From the NCBI GenBank assembly GCA_016872555.1, contig VGZO01000003.1, forward strand, positions 62,001-126,000: 64,000 nucleotides of DNA, read 5' to 3'. The notes under the pieces are model-generated. The model worked only from the letters and a program-made list of their open reading frames with translations, was not told the origin of the DNA and ran no database searches. The translations under genes were made by a program, and so were the position numbers. The DNA comes from Planctomycetota bacterium (GTDB taxonomy: Bacteria > Planctomycetota > Planctomycetia > Pirellulales > UBA1268). This document shows, piece by piece, positions 29,100-36,621 of this stretch (the stretch's first letter is position 1; each line of letters opens with the position of its first letter).

Positions 29100-29873
29100 A
29101 TGTCCACATCGCTGCCGCACATCCTCGTCGTCGAGGACGAGGAGCACCTCGCGATCGGGATCAAGTTCAACCTCGAGGCGGAAGGCCTGCGGGTCACGGC
29201 CGTCGGCGACGGGCAGACGGCGCTGGAGACGGTCGGCCGGGAGGATCCGCCGGTCGATCTGGTGGTCCTCGACCTGATGCTGCCGGGAATGAGCGGCTAC
29301 GCGGTCTGTGAAGCGCTCCGCGAGCGTGGGCATGCCTTGCCGGTCGTGATGCTCACGGCGCGGACGCTCGTCGAGGATCGGATCCGCGGCTTCGACGCCG
29401 GAGCCGACGTGTACCTGCAGAAGCCGTTCGACCTCGACGAATTGCTGTCGATCGTCCGCAGCCTGCTGGCCCGCCGCGGGCGCGTGGTGAGGGCGGCGGC
29501 GGTCGGCGAGCCGGGCGGTCGCGGCAGCCGCTACCGGTTCGGCGACGCCGAGGTGAACTTCGACACGTTCGAGGCCCGGCTCCGTGATCAGCCGGTCCGG
29601 CTGACGAACCTGGAGATGAAACTTCTCCGCTACTTCGTCGAACACGAGGGCTCGGTCGTGTCGCGCGAGGAGCTGCTGACGAAGGTCTGGGGGCTCGCCC
29701 GTCCCCCGGCGACCCGGACGGTCGACACGTTCGTGTTCAACCTCCGCCAGGCGTTCGAGGCCGATCCGTCGAAGCCGGTCCATTTTCTCTCCGTCCGCGG
29801 CACCGGCTACCGCTTCGTCGGCGATCGTTCACCGGAGCGGGCGGGCACCGCAGCGGGTGCCGAGCCCTGCTGA
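29100..29873 (+). CDS. OmpR-family response regulator
   Basis: A 257-residue two-component regulator. The receiver has the acidic pair VEDEEH (residues 11-16), phosphoacceptor D58 in VVLDLMLPGMSGY, T86 and K108 (LQKPFD). The winged-helix DNA-binding domain (about 150-240) has TNLEMKLLRYFVEHEG, SREELLTKVWG and the recognition helix TVDTFVFNLRQ. A longer GTG start at 29070 exists, but ATG 29100 gives the usual N-terminus. No histidine kinase is adjacent on this strand; the nearest is at 32713-33663 on the other. It follows the SDR gene. Confidence 0.92.
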   Translation: MSTSLPHILVVEDEEHLAIGIKFNLEAEGLRVTAVGDGQTALETVGREDPPVDLVVLDLMLPGMSGYAVCEALRERGHALPVVMLTARTLVEDRIRGFDAGADVYLQKPFDLDELLSIVRSLLARRGRVVRAAAVGEPGGRGSRYRFGDAEVNFDTFEARLRDQPVRLTNLEMKLLRYFVEHEGSVVSREELLTKVWGLARPPATRTVDTFVFNLRQAFEADPSKPVHFLSVRGTGYRFVGDRSPERAGTAAGAEPC

Positions 29874-30030
29874 GGCCGGCGGCAGCCATTGCCCATGCCT
29901 CGGGCAGCGGCTCCCGCGCGAGGCCGGTGACCCGACCATTTCCCGGCCTTGTGGACAGCGCCACGAGACGGGTCACGGTCCGGCACGGAAGCTGCTGAAC
30001 CGAGAGGCGTCATTCCTGAGGAGCAGCGCC

Positions 30031-30120
30031 ATGAATCGTGTCCTGTTTCTGCTCGGCCGACCGGCGACGGCGAAGCGCGGGACGATCGCTGCCGGTGCGA
30101 AGGCGGGCGGCGCGGCGTGA
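30031..30120 (+). CDS. Possible 29-residue small protein
   Basis: A short frame with a near-ideal ribosome site (GAGGAG at 30018-30023, seven bases before the ATG). It encodes a hydrophobic N-terminal stretch (MNRVLFLLGRP) and a basic, Ala/Gly-rich end. It ends 19 bases before the convergent trpC stop and follows the response-regulator gene by 157 bases. No family is recognised. It is too short for statistics, so the evidence is the ribosome site and clean stop only. Confidence 0.3.
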   Translation: MNRVLFLLGRPATAKRGTIAAGAKAGGAA

Positions 30121-30139
30121 GCGGCACCGCCGTGGCGGC

Positions 30140-30934
30140 TCAGCCGTGGCTGGCGGCCGCCACCAGCCGCGCCGCGGCGGCCCCCGGGTCGGGGCTGGCC
30201 AGCAGCGACTCGCCGACGAGCATCGCGTCGATTCCTTCCGCGGCGAGACGGGCGACGTCGGCCGGGGTCCGGATTCCGCTCTCCGCGACCAGGGCGCATG
30301 CCTCGGGCACCCGGTGCCGGAGGCGGAGGACGTGGTCGAGATCGGTGGTCATCGTGCGCAAATCGCGGTTGTTGACACCGATCAGCGTCGCGCCGGTGTC
30401 GACCACGCGCGGCAGGTTGGCCGCGTCGTGCAGCTCCACCAGCGGCGTCATTCCCAGGTCGAGGATCAGGCGGTACAGGCTCCGCAGCCGGCAGTCGTCG
30501 AGACACTCGGCGATCAGCAGGACCGCGTCGGCGCCGGCGGCACGAGCCTCGACGACCTGATACGCGTCGATCACGAACTCCTTGCGGAGCAGCGGAAGCG
30601 GGACCGCTTCCCGGGCAACGGCCAGGTCGGCGAGGTCGCCACCGAAGCCGGGTCCGTCGGTGAGGATCGAGAGGGCGGCGGCCCCGGCCGCGGCGTAGGC
30701 GCTGACGACCCTCGCCACCTCGGCGCCGGGGCGGATCGGCCCGGCCGACGGGCTGCGGCGTTTGAACTCGGCGATCAACCGAACCGCACCCGGCGCGGTC
30801 ACGGCGGCGAAGAAATCGCGCGGCGGCGATGCACTGGCGGCGGCCCGTTCGAGGTCGACGAGGGACACGCGCTGCCGTGCCGCGCGGACCTCGTCCTGCT
30901 TCCGGGCGACGATCGCGTCGAGGATCGACGGCAT
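30140..30934 (-). CDS. trpC: Indole-3-glycerol phosphate synthase
   Basis: Closes the ring of CdRP to indole-3-glycerol phosphate in tryptophan synthesis. The 264-residue TIM barrel shows LIAEFKRRSPSAG (catalytic and phosphate-site Lys), PLLRKEFVIDAYQV, VLLIAECLDD, LIGVNNRDLRT and ALVAESGIRTP, all in the expected order. It is a stand-alone enzyme, not fused to TrpF. It starts 19 bases after the purH stop, so purine and tryptophan genes share a transcript here. trpG/pabA lies 20 kb away. Confidence 0.96.
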   Translation of the reverse strand: MPSILDAIVARKQDEVRAARQRVSLVDLERAAASASPPRDFFAAVTAPGAVRLIAEFKRRSPSAGPIRPGAEVARVVSAYAAAGAAALSILTDGPGFGGDLADLAVAREAVPLPLLRKEFVIDAYQVVEARAAGADAVLLIAECLDDCRLRSLYRLILDLGMTPLVELHDAANLPRVVDTGATLIGVNNRDLRTMTTDLDHVLRLRHRVPEACALVAESGIRTPADVARLAAEGIDAMLVGESLLASPDPGAAAARLVAAASHG

Positions 30935-30953
30935 GGCTCCGGTCGCGCTTTCG

Positions 30954-32627
30954 TCAGTGCCGGAAATGGCGGTGCGAAGAGAAGACCATCGGGATTCCGG
31001 CCGCCTCGGCCGCGGCGATCACCTCGGGGTCCCGTTTCGACCCACCGGGCTGGATGATCGCCGCGATCCCCGCTGCGGCGATCGGCTCGATCGAGTCGGC
31101 GAACGGGAAGAAGGCGTCGGAGGCGAGCACCGCGCCGCGGGCCCGGGGGCCCGCCTTGGCCAGCGCCAACCGCACCGCATCGACGCGTGCCGTCTGCCCG
31201 ACACCGGCCCCGATGAGCGTGGCGCCGGCGGCCGGCGAGCCGGCCACTCCGCGGCAGACGGCGATCGCGTTGCTCGAAAGCCGCCGCACGATCGTGAATG
31301 CGAAGTCGAGGAGCGGCGTCAGGGCCGCCGGCGGGGCGGAACGCGTCGCCACCCGCCAGGCCGCCGGGTCGTCGCAGCGGTCGTCGGGGCGCTGGGCGAG
31401 AAGGCCACCGGCGATGGAACGCAGCTCCAGCCCCGCCGTCGCCTCCCAGGGATCGCCCGAGGGGACCTCGACGAGCCGCACCGACGCCTTCCAGCTCGGC
31501 ACGGTGGAGAGGAGCGTGAGGGCCCCGGGGGAGAACGCCGGGGCGGCGATCGCCTCGACGAACAGTCCCGGTTTGGTGAGCACACGGGCCGCCTCGTCGT
31601 CGAACGGCCGGTTGACCGCGAGGATCGAGCCGTAGGCGCTGACCGGATCGGCGGCCAGCGCCTCCTCCAACGCCCCGGCCACCGTCGCCGCGGTGGCGGC
31701 CCCGCAGGGATTGGTGTGCTTGATGATCACCGCCGCCGCCGCCGGCAAAAGCCCGGCCAGCCGCGTCGCGGCGTCGAGATCGAGGAGGTTGTTGTACGAC
31801 AGCTCCTTGCCGTGGAGTTGGCGGAGGCCGGCCAACCCGGCCCTGGTGCCGACGGGGGCGAACAGCGTCGCCGCCTGGTGGGGGTTCTCGCCGTAGCGCA
31901 GCGGCAGACGACGCTCCAGCTCCAGCGACAGCCGCGCCGGCAGCGGTGCTTCGTCGTCGGGCACGGCCGTCGCCGCGGCCGGCGTGGCGGGAGTGACCAG
32001 ACCGGCGTGAGTCGCCATCCACGAGGCGATCTGCGTGTCGTAGGCGGCGGTCCGCTCGAAGGCGCGGGCCGCCCACAGCCGCCGCTGGACGAGCGTCGTG
32101 CTTCCCGCCGCCAGCGCCGCGAGCAGATCGTCGTACTGTTCCGGATCGGTGATCACCGCCGTGAACGCATGGTTCTTCGCCGCGGCGCGGACGAGGCTCG
32201 GACCGCCGATGTCGATCAATTCGATCGCTTCCTCGGCCCGGCAATCGGGACGCGAGGCGACCGACGAGAACGGGTAGAGATTCACGACGACGGCATCGAT
32301 CGTGCCGATGCCGTGCTCGGCGAGCGTCGACAGGTCGTCGGCGCGATCGGCACGGCAGAGGAGCCCGGCGAAGATCCGCGGGTGGAGGGTCTTCACCCGG
32401 CCGTCGAGGATCTCCGGAAAACCGGTGAACGCCGAGACGTCGCGCACCGCGAGCCCCTGCGCGGCCAGCGCCCGGGCGGTGCCCCCGGTGCTCAGCACCT
32501 CGACCCCGGCGCCGGCCAGCCCCCGGCCGAGGCGATCGATGCCCGTCTTGTCGAAGACACTGACCAGCACGCGTCGCAGCGGCACGTGATCCGGCGGTGG
32601 ACCGGACGGAGGAGATGGAGCGGCCAT
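30954..32627 (-). CDS. purH: Bifunctional AICAR transformylase/IMP cyclohydrolase
   Basis: Last two steps of IMP synthesis. The 557-residue protein has the MGS-like IMP cyclohydrolase domain first (VLVSVFDKTG, STGGTAR, RVKTLHPRIFAGLL, to about residue 200). The AICAR transformylase part follows (RYGENPHQAA, HGKELSYNNLLDLDAA, IIKHTNPCGAA with the catalytic Lys-His, SDAFFPFADSI, ending FSSHRHFRH). Length slightly exceeds the usual ~520 because of a Pro-rich start and a linker near 230. ATG 32627 chosen; upstream in-frame codons are not coding-like. It lies between the kinase gene and trpC on one strand. Confidence 0.95.
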   Translation of the reverse strand: MAAPSPPSGPPPDHVPLRRVLVSVFDKTGIDRLGRGLAGAGVEVLSTGGTARALAAQGLAVRDVSAFTGFPEILDGRVKTLHPRIFAGLLCRADRADDLSTLAEHGIGTIDAVVVNLYPFSSVASRPDCRAEEAIELIDIGGPSLVRAAAKNHAFTAVITDPEQYDDLLAALAAGSTTLVQRRLWAARAFERTAAYDTQIASWMATHAGLVTPATPAAATAVPDDEAPLPARLSLELERRLPLRYGENPHQAATLFAPVGTRAGLAGLRQLHGKELSYNNLLDLDAATRLAGLLPAAAAVIIKHTNPCGAATAATVAGALEEALAADPVSAYGSILAVNRPFDDEAARVLTKPGLFVEAIAAPAFSPGALTLLSTVPSWKASVRLVEVPSGDPWEATAGLELRSIAGGLLAQRPDDRCDDPAAWRVATRSAPPAALTPLLDFAFTIVRRLSSNAIAVCRGVAGSPAAGATLIGAGVGQTARVDAVRLALAKAGPRARGAVLASDAFFPFADSIEPIAAAGIAAIIQPGGSKRDPEVIAAAEAAGIPMVFSSHRHFRH

Positions 32628-32712
32628 GGAGAGCACGAATACGGCACCGGCGCCGGCGCCGCAAGGATCGTGATCGGCGCCGCGAAAAGACGGCCGTGCG
32701 GTGAGGGGCCGA

Positions 32713-33663
32713 TCAGCGGCGGACACCGGGGAGCCGGACCTCGATCACCGTGCCGGTCGCCGGCGCCCGGTCGCGCACCGTGACACGGCCGCGGAGGTGG
32801 CGGACGATCGACTGCACCAGCGACAGCCCCAGCCCCGTGCCCGGCGTCGATCGCTCGAGCTCGCTCCCCAGCCGGACGAAGCGCCGGAAGACGTTGCGCC
32901 GCTCCGGGGCGGGGATGCCGGGACCGCTGTCGAGGACGCGGACCACGACGCCTCCCCCGGTCGCGGCCCCCGCCTCGACGCGCACGTCGGGTGTCGGCAA
33001 CGAGTATTTCACGGCATTGTCGATGAGGTTGCGGAACAGGATCTCGAGATCGGCCGGCCGCCCCCGGACGCGCAGCGCGTCGGCAAGCACGCCCCCGGTG
33101 TCGAGCGCCCCGATCGGGATCGTGTCGGTCCCGATCGAATAGCGTTTGGCGACGGCGTCGCGCGCCTGCACGAGCACCGGTTCGAGCGCGGTCGTCTCCC
33201 CGCCACGAGGTCCGCGCCGCTGGAGCGTCTTGGCCGCGTCGAGGAGGTGGTCGATGAGGGTGTCGAGGCGTTCGACGTCCTCGAGCATGAAGCGGTGGAA
33301 GTCGGCCTGCTGCTCGGCCGACACCGGCCGCCGGGTGAGGGTTTGGAGATAGAGTTTGAGGGAGGCCAGCGGGCTTTTCAGTTCGTGCGTGACGCTGTCG
33401 ATGAAATTGCTCTGCCGCTGCGACAGCGCGATCGCCTTGACGGTCAGGAAGGCGTAGACGATCACACCCACCAGGACGAGCACCAGCAGCGCCACGCCGA
33501 CGCCGAGGATCGCCCAGTAGAAGGCGGCGTTCTTCGAGCCGAGCGCGGCGGCGATGCTCACCAGCACCCAGCCGACACCCAGCGCGATGATCGACCCGAC
33601 GAGCACGACCCCGAGCAAGATCGGCCAGCCGAGAGAGCGGCGCGGTTCCATCGTCCGGTCCAT
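32713..33663 (-). CDS. Sensor histidine kinase without a separate sensor domain
   Basis: A 316-residue kinase. Two membrane segments at about 14-37 and 50-74 bracket a very short loop. These are followed at once by HisKA, with phosphoacceptor His93 in THELKSPLAS, then by the HATPase core (NLIDNAVKYS, DSGPGIPAPERRNVF, GTGLGLSLVQSIV). There is no HAMP or PAS domain and almost no periplasmic loop, so it is likely intramembrane-sensing. ATG 33663 preferred. It is upstream of purH by 85 bases on the same strand. The OmpR-type regulator at 29100 is a plausible but unproven partner. Confidence 0.9.
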   Translation of the reverse strand: MDRTMEPRRSLGWPILLGVVLVGSIIALGVGWVLVSIAAALGSKNAAFYWAILGVGVALLVLVLVGVIVYAFLTVKAIALSQRQSNFIDSVTHELKSPLASLKLYLQTLTRRPVSAEQQADFHRFMLEDVERLDTLIDHLLDAAKTLQRRGPRGGETTALEPVLVQARDAVAKRYSIGTDTIPIGALDTGGVLADALRVRGRPADLEILFRNLIDNAVKYSLPTPDVRVEAGAATGGGVVVRVLDSGPGIPAPERRNVFRRFVRLGSELERSTPGTGLGLSLVQSIVRHLRGRVTVRDRAPATGTVIEVRLPGVRR

Positions 33664-33969
33664 GGTCGGGGTGCGTGCGGCGGAACCGGTCCGTTGTCCC
33701 GTGCCCGGGATGACGCCGCGCTGCCGAACGCCCCCCGACTGTAGCCTGGCGGCGTGGGATCCCGGCACCCGCGCCCCGGAGCGGTCGCCCGACACGGGGC
33801 CCCCGGCCGTGCGGTGCCTTCGCCGCGCTGGCTGTCCGTGGACACAGCCATCCCTGGCCTTTGTCCACTCCGGCGACCGCGGGAAACGCCAAGGGTTTTC
33901 CGGGTCGCCGGCGGCCGCATCCGGCGGCCGATCACGTTTTCCACGGGCTGCCAGCGGGAGGCGCGCGCG
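33664..33969. other. Divergent promoter region, histidine kinase versus unknown gene
   Basis: This 306-base gap separates two divergently read genes. I see a TACAGT hexamer on the minus strand at 33743-33738, about 75 bases before the kinase start, a GTGGACACAG-type segment near 33840, and GGGAGG before the plus-strand gene. An in-frame extension of the plus-strand gene runs through much of it but lacks coding character. Confidence 0.4.
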
Positions 33970-34611
33970 ATGAGCGACGGCACAGCGGCGGGTTCACCCG
34001 GGGATCGTTCACGACGCGGAGGGGCGCGCGGGTCGATCGTGATCCATGCCGCCGGCGCCAGCGCGACGTTCACACGCGCCGGTGACCGCTGGGCCCACCG
34101 GGTGTCCATCGACGGCGATCCCGGCGACTGGCAGTCGCTGGAGGGAGACCAGGGCCCGGCCGGAAGCGTCCCCCCCGTGATCACCGACGTGATGCTCGTC
34201 GGCGACGGGGGGAAACCGCCGGCGCTGGTCGGCGTCGGCCACGCCGGAAGCGGACACTGCTCCCTGGCGGTCACCGTCGACCCAGCCGACCGGGCAACGC
34301 TGTGCTTCGAGGTCGCCTGCCGGCTCTCGCGCCCCTGGCCTGGCCTCGGGTCGGCCTACGCCCGCGTCGCACGGGACCGTGGTCCCGGGTTCGAGCGCGG
34401 TGCTGGCGGTCAGCCGCCACGGCCTGCCCATCCGACCGCCGGCCTGGTGCTCGTCGCTGCGGCCGCCGAAGACGTGCCGGAGCCCCCCTGCACGGTCATC
34501 TGGCGCTACCGGATCGGTCCGGGTGGAATCGCGATCGTCTCCGGTGCCGTCCTGGGCAGTTGGCCCGCCGCGCCCGCTTGCACGGCCCTGGGGATTGAGG
34601 CACATTCATGA
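33970..34611 (+). CDS. Unknown protein, beta-rich
   Basis: The 213 residues are not recognised. After a Ser/Gly/Arg-rich start (to about 22), strand-like segments alternate with Gly/Pro turns: SIVIHAAGASATFTRAG, WAHRVSIDGDPGDWQS and CSLAVTVDPADRATLCFEV. No signal peptide is seen, so it is probably cytoplasmic. The ATG has GGGAGG at nine bases. The next gene begins 36 bases after the stop, so they may share a transcript. The existence of the gene is supported by codon pattern, the ribosome site and length. Confidence 0.62.
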   Translation: MSDGTAAGSPGDRSRRGGARGSIVIHAAGASATFTRAGDRWAHRVSIDGDPGDWQSLEGDQGPAGSVPPVITDVMLVGDGGKPPALVGVGHAGSGHCSLAVTVDPADRATLCFEVACRLSRPWPGLGSAYARVARDRGPGFERGAGGQPPRPAHPTAGLVLVAAAAEDVPEPPCTVIWRYRIGPGGIAIVSGAVLGSWPAAPACTALGIEAHS

Positions 34612-34647
34612 CGATTTTCCTGCCTCCTCCCGATTTCAGGCTGCCCC

Positions 34648-35331
34648 ATGTTCGCCCGGATCGAGCGGCTGAAGTCCGAGTGGACCGATCGCTACGTCGT
34701 CGTCGACGGCAGCGTGCCGGAACTGGCCCGGTTCGCGGCAGCGACGGGACTGGTGAAGACCGTGAACATGAACGGTCGCTGCCTGGTCGAGTTCGACCAG
34801 TTCAACAACGTCGCCTGGTACGACATCGACCCGTCGTGCCTGCGGATCGTGCCCAAGCCGGAGCCGAAGCCGGCGGTTGAGAAAGCCGCCAAGCCTGCCG
34901 CCCCCCGCGCGGCAGCCCCGAAGGCGGCAGCCCCCGCGGAGAAGGCAGCGAAGCCGGCCGTGGCGAAGCCGGCCGGCAACCGCCCGTCGACCGCCGACAT
35001 CCTCGCCGCCGCGCGGGCGAAGGGTACGGGGCCCGCGCCTGCATCGCCATCGACCGGGAAACCGGTCCCGGCCTCCGCAGCGAAGGAAAAACTCTCGACC
35101 GCGGAGATCCTCGCCAAGGCGCGTGGCGGCAAGGCGTCGGCAGCTCCCACGGCGCCGGCCGCGGACGATGTCCCGCAGACGGTAGCGCGTGAAGACGCCG
35201 GCGACGATGCGGCGCCACCAGAACCGCCGGCTCCCGCGCCGAAAACGGCACGCCCCGCTGCCGCATCCGGACCGAAGCCGACGACGACGGCGGAAAAGAT
35301 CGCCTGGTGCCGTGAACACGACGCTCGTTGA
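34648..35331 (+). CDS. Unknown planctomycete-type protein with three short repeats in a low-complexity tail
   Basis: The 227 residues split into a compact N-terminal domain (1-68: EWTDRYVVVDGSVPELARFA, VKTVNMNGRCLVEFDQF, WYDIDPSCLRIV) and an Ala/Pro/Lys-rich tail. The N-terminal part reads like a small SH3-like barrel. The tail holds three related motifs: STADILAAAR (114-123), STAEILAKAR (150-159) and TTAEKIAWCR (213-222), the last nearly at the C-terminus. Such spaced motifs usually act as docking peptides. I know of no characterised member. It follows the unknown gene at 33970 by 36 bases. ATG start is unambiguous. Confidence 0.75.
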   Translation: MFARIERLKSEWTDRYVVVDGSVPELARFAAATGLVKTVNMNGRCLVEFDQFNNVAWYDIDPSCLRIVPKPEPKPAVEKAAKPAAPRAAAPKAAAPAEKAAKPAVAKPAGNRPSTADILAAARAKGTGPAPASPSTGKPVPASAAKEKLSTAEILAKARGGKASAAPTAPAADDVPQTVAREDAGDDAAPPEPPAPAPKTARPAAASGPKPTTTAEKIAWCREHDAR

Positions 35332-35684
35332 CTGCGTCGATCCGACCATGTCGATCAGCGCGACGTCGCATCCCCGATGTGCCGCGCACGGCGAAAACAG
35401 TTCGCGCGCGGATTATTTGACTCCGCCACGAACGCTTCCATAATACGGCGGAGACGATGGTGAACCTCGCCGCGTCGATCCCTCCGGATCGCGTCTGTGG
35501 CGAACGGTTTTGCAGTGTCTGCGCCGCAAGCGGTGGTCGCACCGCCCGTCGCGTATCTGCGTCTGCACCGGTTGCCGTGGCGTTCAGGATCCGTCCGGGA
35601 TCCAAGCGTCGTCAGGCCGGTGTCGGCCGCTCGCAGGAGCCGTGGCGACGCCGGTGCGCGAAGTCGCCAACCCACACAACCAGC
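35332..35684. other. Intergenic region with a strong promoter candidate
   Basis: 353 bases between two plus-strand genes. It holds the promoter candidate at 35417-35444 and, right after it, an ATG at 35457 with GGAGA close before it. That ATG is in frame with the small gene at 35685 and would extend it to 155 residues. However, the extension is Arg/Ala-rich and looks non-coding. Nothing else recognised. Confidence 0.5.
35417..35444 (+). promoter_or_regulatory. Near-consensus sigma-70 promoter
   Basis: TTGACT (35417-35422) and CATAAT (35439-35444) are 16 bases apart in an AT-rich pocket. This is among the best promoter matches in the window. Transcription would begin near 35451, leaving about 230 bases of leader before the ATG at 35685. 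Confidence 0.55.
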
Positions 35685-35924
35685 ATGGAGTCGCTTTCTT
35701 CGATGGCCCGGATCCGCAACGTGTTTGAGATCATCGAGCTCTACGGACACGACGAGAACTTCGAGCCTCAGCCGACGGCCGAGTTCACCCCCACCCGGGC
35801 GCCAGCGGGGTCGAAGCAAAAGCTCGACATCCTCGCCGACCGGATCCAGCGCGGTATGCCGCTGTGGCATCCTGAGGATTCCACCGAGTTCGCCGGCGTG
35901 GCGTTGATCGGCCAAACCGACTGA
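35685..35924 (+). CDS. Small unknown protein
   Basis: A 79-residue (73 if started at ATG 35703) cytoplasmic protein with a dense, conserved-looking sequence: MARIRNVFEIIELYGHDENF, then KLDILADRIQRGMPLWHPED and FAGVALIGQTD. No signal peptide or known motif. The short length and regular helix-turn pattern suggest a small adaptor. ATG 35685 is 12-18 bases after GGAG; the exact start is uncertain. An in-frame ATG at 35457 cannot be excluded (155 residues). It converges with smpB. Confidence 0.62.
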   Translation: MESLSSMARIRNVFEIIELYGHDENFEPQPTAEFTPTRAPAGSKQKLDILADRIQRGMPLWHPEDSTEFAGVALIGQTD

Positions 35925-36011
35925 CGCCGTCACCCCCCGGTCCGGCGGCATTCCCGCCTGATCCGGAAAGCCGGCGCGACTGTCGGGTTCGGCACGTCCC
36001 GACAGCGGGTG

Positions 36012-36533
36012 TCATCCCCTCCGGTCGCGCCGCAGGGCCGCATCGATGTCGCGTTTGGCGGTCGCCGCCTTGAGCTTCTCGCGTTTGTCGTGGAGCTTCC
36101 GCCCGCGGCCGATCCCCATCAGCACCTTCACGCGACCGTCCTTGAAGTACATCTTCAAGGGCACGAGCGTCAGCCCCTTCTCGAGTGCCTGGCCGGCGAA
36201 GCGGACGATCTCCCGCCGGTGGAGCAGCAGTTTCCGCGGTCGCTTCGGAACGTGGTTGAGCCGATTGGCCTTCTCGTATTCCGGGATGTCGCAGCCGAGC
36301 AACCAAACCTCGCGGCCGTCGACGCGGCCGTAGGCCTCGTCGAGTGACATCCGCCCCGCACGCAGGCTCTTGACTTCGCTTCCGACAAGCGCGATGCCGC
36401 ATTCGAGCGTGTCGATGACCTCGTATTCGTGACGCGCCTTGCGGTTTTCCGCGACGACCCGCTCCGCCGGCTTCGGGTCGGCCGGGGGCGTCTTGCGGCC
36501 CTGGTTCGGCCGGGTGGGTTTGGGGTTGGCCAC
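36012..36533 (-). CDS. smpB: SsrA-binding protein
   Basis: Binds tmRNA and delivers it to stalled ribosomes in trans-translation. The 173-residue protein has a basic Pro-rich N-terminal extension. The SmpB core follows: ENRKARHEYEVIDTLECGIA, LVGSEVKSLRAGRMSLDEAY, WLLGCDIPEYEKAN, KRPRKLLLHRREI and GLTLVPLKMYFKDGRVKV, ending with the basic tail GRGRKLHDKREKLK that enters the mRNA channel. The start is taken as GTG 36533. Upstream in-frame ATG codons would add an implausible N-terminus that overlaps the promoter of the divergent gene. No tmRNA gene was found in the window. Confidence 0.95.
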   Translation of the reverse strand: MANPKPTRPNQGRKTPPADPKPAERVVAENRKARHEYEVIDTLECGIALVGSEVKSLRAGRMSLDEAYGRVDGREVWLLGCDIPEYEKANRLNHVPKRPRKLLLHRREIVRFAGQALEKGLTLVPLKMYFKDGRVKVLMGIGRGRKLHDKREKLKAATAKRDIDAALRRDRRG

Positions 36534-36581
36534 GGGTGCGGACTCGTCGCGCGGAGGTGGGCAGGGGGTTTTCCCGCAGGG

Positions 36582-36587
36582 TACACT
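36582..36587 (+). promoter_or_regulatory. TACACT -10-like element upstream of the SUMF1-domain gene
   Basis: GGTACACTGCG lies 35 bases before the start codon in the 88-base divergent gap with smpB. It is the same hexamer as before several other genes of the window. Confidence 0.4.
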
Positions 36588-36621
36588 GCGAGTTCCGTCC
36601 ACCAAACCCATTGCCCACCTC

